Below are positions 45,101 to 57,100 of a DNA stretch of 64,000 bases, in pieces. The stretch's first letter is position 1, and each line of letters begins with the position of its first letter. Origin of the DNA: Hanleya hanleyi. Its lineage: Eukaryota; Mollusca; Polyplacophora; Lepidopleurida; Hanleyidae. The notes under the pieces are model-generated. The model made no database searches. It was not told where the DNA came from and saw only the letters and a list, made by a program, of their open reading frames with translations. Where the stretch lies: NCBI GenBank assembly GCA_036873755.1, contig JAVTVY010018902.1:17896-81895 (forward strand), given 5' to 3'. The position numbers were made by a program, and so were the translations under genes.

Positions 45101-48100
45101 GTTGCCTCAGCCTTTACGTTCACTTTAACCAACCTGACCAAGGATACAGGGCAGCTAGCAAAAAATCTGACAAAATGTTAATTTTGACAACCTTTTTCAA
45201 CCAGTCACTCAGTTACAAACTGTCTAACCTCTCTAGAATGACATTATTGGGGGACCAAATTTGAACCTCCTTATAGATTTTTTGAAATAATATGCATTTG
45301 TTAATTTGGCGGACACAGTAGGCCCCTACCCGCCTTATATCAGAATCAGCGCTGCACGGAGAAATCTTATAGCAAGGCTAAACTGTATTAATTTTTTTTT
45401 CACGTCATTTCGCGTTCAAGTATCCAAATATCTTGGGAAATACATAAAATGCTGCTAATGATGCAGTTAACATAAAATGCTGCTAATGATGCAGTTAAGC
45501 CCTAAGCAACGCTAGTTCGAGCTAATTGCCTGATAGAATAGACAATAAGGAAGTACCATCTTCTGATAAATCAATGATTTTATCCCATACACTTCCGCTT
45601 TGTGGTCATAATGGGATTGAAAGCCCATCCTGATCAATTACTATAATGAAACTAATTAGTCTACCTGCATGTAAATGTCATACATAATTTATTGGTCTCA
45701 TCCGTCCAATTTCCGGTACTCAGAAATATTGAGGAGCGGCAAATTAGAGCTTGACGTGATTTTTCTTCAGTTTTCATGTTTCATGATAATCAGATGGGGA
45801 ATGTTTGGTGCAGATAAAGGAACTGCGTTTCTCAGTTGTTGTTTGCATAAGCAAGGAAAACGGCATCAAATTCGCATATGAGAAATAAAAAATCTCAAAT
45901 CACTCGCCTGGGCAGAAATTGGAGTGATAGATACACTCGCCTTCATTTTGTTCCTCGAGAGGACTGTTTAAGCTAGATGACAGACTGTGTGGCCACTGGA
46001 TGATGGCAGACTGGGTGTGGGGCGAGGGGACACCAGATTTTGATAGCGAGAGACACAGCTCATTCAAAAATATCAAAGACTCTCAAACTCTTATTTTCTT
46101 TTTCAAAATTCTTAATTTCTTGCAGGACAACACTATAGCCCTTTCCAGAAAGTGTCTGATCTCCCCCGGAATAACTGCCGCTCTTTAAGTTTAGAGGTAT
46201 GAAAAGCTGCTTCCGGGAAGTAGTCGCCTTGATTTCACTTTTACCAAAGGCACAGCAATTTTGGTGAATAATATATTTGTAAACTATTGCAGAATACATT
46301 TTTGAAGAACTAGTCTGTTTATAGTTTCTACATAAACCGATCCTGTATACATGAACAGTAAAAAGATAATTTTCTAGAAAAATAGAATATTTAATTTCTG
46401 AAACTAATTGTGAGAACCTTCGGTACTTACTGGAAGTTCTCTGAGCCAATACGCTCCTAGTGGTACAATCGAGACAAAACCCTTTCCGAATTGGGCTATA
46501 CATGTAGGTGTGTTTTAACAAAGATTTCCCAATGGTGAATCCAGGGCTTAAAAAAGCAGGGGGGGGGGGGGAAGGAGGAGCATCATGGGATATCTGTCAG
46601 TTTTAGAACATTTGATTCGTCAATTCAAATTGACCAATTAAAATCTGGCATATTCTGACATTGGCTTGTGAAGATAATCTAGCCAAACACTGAGTTTCAA
46701 TAAAGGTTCATTGTATATGTTTGTGTAATTTCAGATGGGCAACAGCCAGCAACGAGTGAGAAAGCTACGCAAGGCCATTGATGGCAACGACCAGAAGGCC
46801 CTCGAGAAACTGGTCGAGAAAGGTGTGGACATCAATATGGCTATCGACGATATTGGAAATACCCCGCTGACACTGGCTATACAGCTGAACCAATGCGATA
46901 CTGTCAAGTACTTACTGCATGCGAAATGCGATGTGGAGAGGAGGTGCCGTCAGCAGTTCTCCGCCCTTGAAATTGTTCTGCTCAATCTGGCACACACCCA
47001 GGACACCGCGTACCTGGAGATCTTGGGCGTTCTGCTGCAGGCGGGTGCCGAGTCTGTCTCGGAGGCCGTCATGGAGACAGTGTTCCCCATGCTGCAGCAC
47101 AATGTCCAGCTGGTGCTCAAGCTGGCGAAAATTGTCGCCCAACGTTCGCAGCCGCACCACGACATCGTGGGAACGTTGTCACACGTCATTGTCCAGTATA
47201 ACCACACCAGGTGCTTCTGGGCGCTTCTGGAACACGGCGCCGACCTGGAGGATATGTGGCCAAACAGCTGTGATAAACGCTTCTTCTTGACGTCCAGCGA
47301 TCTCGAGGAGGGACCCAGCAATACACTTTTCTCAACAATATGTTGCACCCTGAACCCGGAATTCGCGCAGATGTGCATACAGGCAGCAAACTCGCGCGCC
47401 GTCCTTAGTACGGTCATATACTGCATATTGGTCTACCCAATCAACTCGGCCGATGTTATCGAGGACTTGCTCAAGACACTGGCCATCGCCGGCTACAAGA
47501 TGAGCATGTTCCTGCTCACGCATCTGGGCAAAGTTCACAAGGACATGGCGCTCTGGTACCGCGAGTTCCAGGGCCAGCCCAAATCTCTGCGACACCTCAG
47601 CCGTCTATGCATCCGTAACAATCTGCAGACTAACGTGATCTACGGCGTCAAGCAGCTCCCCCTCCCCTCCAGCCTTCAGGATTACCTTGTGCTCAGAGAC
47701 GTGGTCACCACTAGGCCGACCGCACAGCGAGTAGGCAGCAAGTACAAGGAAAGCTACCGGAGTCATAGGAGATTATAGCAGGGAAAAGACGAGAATAGGG
47801 ATTCATATAAGGAAAGCAATATAGCCGAAGTGGAATCATACTTAACATGGCTGAAGCAACGAGCACAGCTTACGCATTTGGGGAGGGGTTTCAGTGTTGT
47901 GGAAATGTGCAGAGTGAATTGTGCTTGCCAGAAAGTTGCCTCGATTCTTCACTATTCAAATGCAGTCTGTCATGTTTGCAAAATCGGCAAGAGCTGTTGA
48001 TGGCTCTCCTGGATTCTGTTTTCCATTGGTGATGCAAGAGTGACCGCTCTCTCCGATATCACTCTTCATTGTATTGGCAATTTTGAGGGGAGTGACAAAA

Positions 48101-51100
48101 AGCTCTCCTGGAGGAAAATTTAGGAGAGTGATCACTCTCCCTAAAACTGAATGACTGCAAATGTTCGTTGTGGAGGCCATGCAGTTTTGATTTGACTGGT
48201 GACGGCTTGCTGCGATGCTTTAATAAGCTAATCAACACATCACACACAAATTGTTCAACATGCTGTCTCGATGGCTTGGATGCCTAAAAACAAAACGTTT
48301 CTTTGATACTCAACGATTCATAATTTTGAAGATATGGATACTAACCCAAAAGAACAAGCAGATTAATATATGACCATCTGTCGACATGTGTGCCTCCGTA
48401 ATTTGAACTGTACCACATAAAATCTCTGTGAACGAGTGACATCCAGTTATCTATTTCATTGCTGTACTCCACACCATATTATGCGTCATTGAACTTCATT
48501 GTCACAATATGCAATACTGAGAAAGAGAGAGCATTTTTACAGCGACAATTCATGGGATCTGATACCAGCCGATACATTTTAGCTGTGTCGGATATTCCCA
48601 AATTGAGGAGGTGTTGTGGGATATTATTCTTTGGACGAGTTTGTGCTTGTCAATTATTCTCACTCTGTTTTATGATAGTTCCACTTGTTTCACGTTTAAT
48701 ATGCAGGCCTTGAATTTGGGAAATTTGAGGACAAGGCCAGTTTGGTGGAATTAAGGGCCTGAATATATCAGAGTGCTATGATGTTTTCATCTATTTATTT
48801 ATTTTTTCTAATCTGATTGCTGTCGAAAGGTATTTAAGGTGGTTCATACCTCAAAACTTTGTCTAGTGACCAACCCTAATATTTTTGCTGTGGGTAGCTC
48901 GGGTGTTGATCGGTAAAGTTGATGGTCTTCGATCTAGATTTTTTTGTACATAGCCGCGAATATCACCATGCCAGCCGTTTGTCAAAATCATGCAAAATCA
49001 GTTTTCTGCTCAACAAGGCAAGGAAGTCAAAGCATACGGATATATATCCACAGGTACTGTTTACTTTTATAGAGAAACTTCACCGGATCTTAAAAACACC
49101 TGAAAGTTGAGTATAAATACTAAAAGTTTATATCAATTATACATTTCGTCGAACTTTATGACGTTAGACATTGCATTTTCAGACTACGAAACTACCTTTA
49201 AAATAGAAAATCATCCGGTGACCTATGCTGATATTTTAAACACTGCATGCTTCCTCGCCATGTGATCTTTTCATTAATCGAATAAAAAATTGGGATCTTC
49301 GATCTACTTTTTTATATAAAAAGCTTTGAGTGCCCCTATCCCCATATTTTTCCTAATATTTGCGATGTCATTACCTCCCCTGATAACGTCTCGTATCAGA
49401 AAAGGTGATATATTACATTGGAAAAGTTATTACAAGGGAAATGACCCGCATAATGACGTCGCAAACATTGTTTGAGGCATGAACCACCTTAACCATATAT
49501 ATTTCTGCAATAAATATGGGATAGCTGCAGCAGTGCACAACGTTGTTGAATGGGGGCAAACACACTGCCTAGCATTATGAGTATGAAAGAAAGCATTAAA
49601 TGTAAAGTAATATTTCCTTTCAAATGATTCCTGCAGCGAGATATTTTCCACCATTTTTTCTGTCTCAACTTGTTTCATCCACAAACATTCCTTTTTCACC
49701 ACAACATTTGGCAACATTTTTGCCGGATTAAGATGGATAATGATCCTGCACCATAACTCAGGCCTGCAAGTGGCTCAAAGTGAAAATATAGGAGGAAATT
49801 TGCCAAAATATTGGAGAAATATAGTAATTTTCTTCATAAAATATAGGAAATAAAGGAGTGTAAGACAGGTCACTACGATATAATATGTTTCAAACTTGGT
49901 TGATTTCTGGTGTTTAATCAAATTATTTCCACTGAATGCGGTCATAGTGGTGGTAAATGCGGAGCCCCGTTCTGCTGCTCGGTTCAACAAAGAGAGATTA
50001 AAATTTTTCCTCAAATGTATTTCCTCGTGCCAATTTGACTCATTTCAGAGCATTGGTGAAAGTTTTCATGGGAAAACGTCAAAATATAAGCAGGGGTTTT
50101 TTTAGACAAAAATTTTTCATCTACTCAATTTCAAATATTGTAAAACTCAATTTTTTTGCGCGCCGTTGGCGCGCATATTAATGTCACTAAACTCAATTTT
50201 TTTACTTTTTCATCTAAAAATTGATGAAACTCAATTTTTTTGCCTTTTTCATCAAAAAAATGATAAAACTCAATTTTTTTGCCTTTTTCATCAAAAAAAT
50301 GATACAACTTGCTCTTGTTTTATTTTTTATTATTTTACCCCTAAGCCAAGGTCATTGTTTTCATTGAACGACCTCCGTTGAATGGTGATGGAGCACTGCG
50401 ATCACATACATCTCATGATCTCCCCTCAGCACCCCTCCCCTTTGATTTTAGCCTTGCGAATTTTGTAACATGAATTGAACTGACACACCACAGAACCAAG
50501 AGTTTGTTTTCCATTATAAGTGCATTGAATTTATAACATTTATTCGCACCTTCCAATATGCCGTTGTGTTTATTTGTCAGTACTTCCAAACTGACTTCAT
50601 TATGGCAGAACAACAGGTGACTGTCACAGAAGGAGCAATAATGCGTTAATTTCGCGGCAGAAATAAAAGCATGATGAACGATTTTAACAGAAGTTGCTCT
50701 CAAGCATTCGTGTATTACAATAATTTATTCGTTAGTTTTGGAGCCTTAAACGAAAACTTCTCAATTTACCGTAACAACAAGGCCAGGGCAGAGGTTGCAT
50801 GTTGCTTGTTTTCCACCACAAAACACAGGGCGAGGCACTTCACTTCGACGTGAGGCAGATATTATACGCGTTCAAACAAAATTCCATCAGATCAAAGAAG
50901 TTGAAAAGTATGACAAATATATTTTTTGTAGTTTGTGTTCTTGTTGAGATTTTCTCGCTTACGACTGTCAAGCGTGTCCCACGTGTTGAGCTGAAGAAAA
51001 TGGCGCTGAATTGCCTCCCTTGTCATAAGATTTAATAACGTAAAACGTATCGGATGATATTACGACATTGAAGGGGCGCTGCAGTCAACGTCAAGAAAAA

Positions 51101-54100
51101 TAATCTCCGCGAAAGCTTGAGTGGGTTTCATTTTCACTGGATATCCCAGACGAGACGCGGTGTCTGTGGCTAAACAAACATACGAAAAAACCGGGAAGTG
51201 GCAGAGATGACATGAAGAGTGGCTCTCCTACGGACATTTATTGGCATAGAGACGAAGGTGACACGAACAACAACAACAACCTTGTGTTGTGAACTTTCGG
51301 TTCCGATAACTTTCCCGTGATCAGGGCATTTTTGTTCGGCCCGGTCTTACATAAACTCAATCTTTTATGAAAAAACTCAATTTTTTTCCGCGCCTATGGC
51401 GCGCACTTCCCCAAAAAAACCAGAAAACTGAATTTCTAGCCCAAAACTCAATTTTGAAAAAATCGCAAAAACTCAATTCAAATTCGTTTTCATCGGGAAT
51501 ACCACGATGAAAAACTGTCTAGAAAAACCCCTGATAGGAAATGTAGGAGGTTTTGGTTAAAATATAGGAATGACCCAAAAATATAGAAAATATAAGTGGC
51601 ACTTGCAGGCCTGCATAACTATTCTGTCAAGCAGAATTTTTCAAGCACAACCAAAGAATTTATTCATTTTCGGTGATGGACCGAAGCACCCTGGCAATAA
51701 ACCTATTGTTCTATGAAATCTGAACACTCAAGTCCCAACAAATATATTATGTTCACAATTTCTTTTGCTAGTTAATTGTCACGCATCATGCTCATAATGT
51801 TTTGTGCATGTGCTTATAAAGTGTGCGAGTGAATGAATATGATTTGACGTCGCTTACAACAATATTTCGGGTTTATAAAATTCAGTTGCACAGTGTGCAT
51901 GTGTGTTTCCCCCAAATTCAAGACCTGGAGGGCAAAATGTGCTCAACGGATGCAACTGACTTTTTTGTGATCCAATCTATTTTTGCAATTTTTCCATTTT
52001 CATGTCCATGGGTGCTGCAATTTTTGTGTTCCACAGGAAAAAAGAATGTCAAATTGACAATTGCTCTTTAAATAAGGAATCACTCACAGAAAAGCTAGAA
52101 CACTCAACAGTACACATTCTCAACGGAAAAGAAAGATTCGTGAATTGAGAAAATTTAACAACTTAAAGTGATCGTATACCCTCAAATAAAGTTTCCATCA
52201 AATAAAAGACCATTGCGAACAGTGTCGGAAAATATTTATTTCAATTTTTTACGATTTTATTACACAGAGTAAACTGCAATTAAAGTATGGTATTCTATGG
52301 TGGAATGTTGCAATCATATTTAGGTCCAGTGACGTCACACCGCCTTAATACATATATTTCAAACTTTGTATGCACTTTCCAGTGCTTGATTCAAGCTTAA
52401 GGTATGTATACTTTGAGTTTCAACACAGACTCATTGTTACAATGTGCATGTTCCAAAATCTGGGAAATTAAATGCAAGATTCAAATTGACTTGACATTTA
52501 TGAGTTACCATCTTCCAGATTTTGGTGAAACATGCACATTGGAACAACAAATGTGTGTGAACAATAAATATTTTCCGACACTGTTCGCAATGGTCTTTCA
52601 TTTGATGGAAACTATACTTGAGGGTTTACGATCACTTTAACAATGCAGCTGCACCGATAGCACTGGCAGGCGCTTCTATAGCACAATTCGGAAAGCGTTT
52701 TATCTCCCTTATTCCACTAGGGGCGTATTAGTGCAGAGAACTTCCGGTAAGTGCCAAAGGCCCTCACAATTAGTTTGAGTAATTATATATTCTATTTTTG
52801 AAGACAATTATCTTTATAATGTACATGTATACAAGATCTATCGGTTCATGTAGAAAGTGGAAACAGGATAGTTTTTCAAACATATATTCTGGAATAGTTT
52901 ATCCATTTTTATATTATTCAAAATAATTGTGGGTGCCTTTGGTAAAAGTGAAGCCGAGGCGACTACTTCCCAGAAACGTTTCATACCTCTAACCTTAAAG
53001 AACTGCAGTTATTCAAGGAGAGATCATACACTTCCTGGAAAGGGCTATAGAGATGTGGCTCACAGCGGTTCATTCATCTACTCTCATGAAAGGATCATTA
53101 AGTTTGTTTTTTATGATGATTTGTGAAACTTCAGTTTGATGATAGTCCAATTATCATTGATTAAACATATTTCCTAGGTTGTAGAGATAGGAAAGAGACT
53201 GAATGAACGAACCGCTGCAGCAGGTCACGTATCAATGCACCCGCCAGTGCTATTGGTGCAGCTATATTGTTGAAGGGTTAACTTGAATTTGTGCAAGTCA
53301 GGAATTCAACGATTTTCCTGTGTAGCTGTTGATCTGGTCAAACATGGTCAAGATAGAAGTACGATGAAGATTGTCATATTTGACTGAATGTTATAAATGG
53401 GACTCTGATAAGCTGCTTTTTTGTTTGTCCACAGCATATGCTTATGTGTACTGAAATCCTGTGACAATAAACTTTGATTTTAATGATGATTTGAACTGCG
53501 ACTTGATTAAGGTTAACTGCCCGTCATATTTTTCTTACTGAACACACAAATCTATGATAGTTATTTTTAAAGTCGTTCCAGAAAATCATGAATTTTACAA
53601 AAAATTACAGGGTGTGAAATATATTCCGTTGATCATTTGCAATTCGTTAAGTTGTTTGACCATTCATTAGAACATAATATTAACTGATTCAGCCCTTTCG
53701 GGTTACAAACCACCATTGAAGGACTTCGGCATTTATTTGGGTATACCGTTTAATGACACTACCCTGCCTCGGCGGAGGTCTTTCACATTGCCAGTATGCT
53801 TACACAATAAACTGGGGCAATATATTGACAAATTGTGGCCATTACCAGGGCTGCATCTAGAGTCAATTTAGTTCTAGAAAACGTATGGGAGCCCAAAACA
53901 TCTGACGTCCAAACTAAAATGAAAAACTAGTTTTGTTGTTGAAGGAAATTTACTCCTAGAAAAGCTTTCGAGAGCCTCAATATTGATTCGATTGCATAGC
54001 TGGGTATCGAATTTTATGCTAATAAACCTCTACTTTGTGACTGATCAGAGGCTGTTTGCGCTGAAATTCACTAACGAAAATTGGACCCTCCATAATGAAT

Positions 54101-57100
54101 TACGAATAGGAACTGGGAGTTTGGGATCGGAATCTGCAAAAAATTCCTAGATGCAGCCCTGATTACAACATAAGAATGGTTGGGTTTGTCAAATATCTCC
54201 GATGAATGCCATGCACCACTTGTTGATTGTAAATATTCTACACAGGGCATGGAACCCAAGAAAATATAATCACCGTCCCTTTCTGATGATTGTGAGCAAA
54301 TCGATATGACCGACTGATTCTATTCGGACAGAAGACCCAGGCGGTCTTTCCAATACATTGCCATGCGTGAGAGAGTGAGTGAATATGATTTAATGTCATT
54401 TTCAACACTATTTCAGTCATATCACGGCGTTTGGTTTCTATTCCTTTTCACACCCGTTAACCCCACGGGTGCCCCAGTAAGTCATCTCTTACGAAACGCT
54501 CTCTGAGAACCTGAGGCCTATCCTGTTCGGAGATAACACGAGGTGTGCGGAATTCTACTGCGCATAGCAAGCAGTAAGTTTGCAGATTTATCTCCCCTAA
54601 TCTGTATATGCCAAACTGGTCAGTCGCATTTCTGTTATCTCGGCCAAATCTGTAACATTTTAAGTAGTTGTTCTTGTCACAAACTTTCTTCATTGACGAG
54701 GAATTACTTTCACACAAATTTTAACGAAAATCAGGAGAAACAAAAAAGGTTAATGCAGTCGATTTCTTGAGAAATGTGAGTCGTACTAGGGAACCATACA
54801 TCATGATATTTTTTTGTTCTTTCTTCAAATGGAATAAGAGGAATTGAGTCGGGCGGTTTGAGGGTGAGGCAGTGAGGCTGGAGAACAAAGTAAAACTCTC
54901 CGTGGCCTTTTTTTTCAGTGGTTTTCTTACCTCCATGGATAATACAACACAACAAGGGAGGCAAATGTGAGAATCAGGGGGAAGTAACTAATTTTGACTT
55001 ACCTGGAATGGGACATCTTGTACCATACATTTGTAAGGTAGAATATTGGGTAGGGCCATTATGGAGGAGTTGCCAAAGTCGAGGTAACGAATGGTGGCCG
55101 ACTTCTGAAAACAGAAACAGCCAAATTTATTATATAGAATATTACATACATTCAACAATTATCTGCAGCAGTTAAAAAACACTTTAGCAAAGTCCAGCAA
55201 ACAAGTGATGGCTGAAATATGTCTATCAAATGAAGAACAATTTTGGCTCTTTGGCAGTCTCGCTTAAATTTAAACAGCACGTTGTCTTCTAAATTTTCTT
55301 AACTCATTCAGTACTGCAGCTTATCCTAGCTGTCAGCCCTAGATAGTTTTCTTAGCCTGGACCCCACTGCTTCCAGCTCAGGGCAGTCAGTGAAGTTGAA
55401 TAATTATCTCCAAAACAGAAGGCGTTCATGTGTTTTTGTCTGCATTTCAGATCCCAGACATTCTGAAACTTATTGCTTTATGTTCTTTTTAAATAATATA
55501 TTTCAACAAAAACTATGTGTGTGTATTGTTTTCCTCAAGAAATGCAGTTTTATTCCAAATAAAAATGAGTAAACTCACCAACATGTTCGTAATTTGCAAA
55601 ATGATACTGCCAATGGCAATCGCCGGATGTTTCGATGAACAACCACGTAAAAATAAAAAAAAATGCACAATCCTACGTAATTTCCAAAGATTGTGAGCAT
55701 ATATTTCTTCGATTACAATGCCCAGAAATAACCGATGAATACTCATTTATTCGTGGACATTTGTCAGAATAAATGCAGCTTGAGATGAGAGACTTCGCTA
55801 AATTGCGAAGAGTTTGAGGGGTTTTTTTCCGTCATATTTGAAGGCGTGTATCTCTGCTTTCCAGCAGTTGTTTTTCTTTATCTAGGTCACGTTGGAAAGG
55901 TGATTCCCTGGGCTTTCCCAATCTCGCCATAGTTACAATGGATGGCTAATATTACGAAAGCTACGATTGGATATAAAATATCATTCATCCGACGAATCTG
56001 TCGTATGCGCCAATGAACCACGTCGACACTTCAGCGCTTCGGTTGGTTGTTGTTAGTCACGTGACTAAAACGAAGGCATGCGATTGATCAATTCGACCAT
56101 TACAGTTCGTCTCAAGCATGGCGAGAGATGAAAATGGCCAATATTTACTGACACATGTGTTGGAAAAATGTGGAAATAAAGTTTACGGAGTGGATCTGAT
56201 GGATTTCATCTTCATGGAACGATTAGATGGTCTCTTGGATACATTATACTTCAGTAATAGAGAGATTTGAACGGGATTACTGAGTGAATGTACATTCTGC
56301 AGCAACATTTACTGACACGGTAAAATTGTGAAAATTTTGTTTATCCACATTTTTCCCATTATTTGTTCGTTTCACTCTCGATCTTGTTTTATTTGTTTGT
56401 CAAAATGAAAATATTCTTTGATAATCCGAATGTTGAAGGTTTAGGCTTTTCAAAAATATATAAATTTGAGCAAGTTTCACTCGAGGTGCTCGCGTAAAAT
56501 GCTACATTGCAGACGGAGTGGGGTTTTATTTGACGGTAAAGCAGCGATGTCGCCTTTTGGCGTCATTCGGGTTAGGGAGGCTCTAAGAAATTACGCCAAA
56601 AGTCGTCAACGGGGTTGAGACAGGGAATTATTTTGCCGTCATTGGTACCAAATGAGTTAAAGGGAACCAACAATGATTCGAATATGCCTGTAACACAACA
56701 GACTCGCTGATGTGTGTCAGATGGTGGCCGAGAGCCCATTCTAGTTGCTCTTTTATTTTCTCACAGTGCAGTAAATAAAGTGCACCTAACCTATTTTTAA
56801 CAAGAGTGTTGAATGTGAGTTATTTCAATGCCATGAAAGATTTTCTGAGGTGGGTTACATATTCGCCAGGGCTGGGGAAGTTACCAGAATATTTTTTCCC
56901 TAAATGACCATAAATTTTAACTGTTCAGAACTCCTAATGTATAATCAACATTTTAGAACCCGTTGTAACGGGATTGGGCTCCATGGGTGTTTGTGCCGAA
57001 CTGGGAAAGGGAGTAAAAAAATATTTGTTTTAAAAATTACTTCTCTTAACCAAAAGTAATGCAAGTAATGTAGCTAAATATCGAGCTGTCAAACTTTAAT

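Noticed and set aside
46912..47595. Minus-strand and frame-2 ORFs over the ankyrin gene
   Set aside because: They are shadows of a GC-rich coding exon; only the 347-codon frame has domain content.
53846..54161. 62-codon minus-strand ORF in the MITE
   Set aside because: The element is a short non-autonomous MITE and its other copies do not keep this frame.
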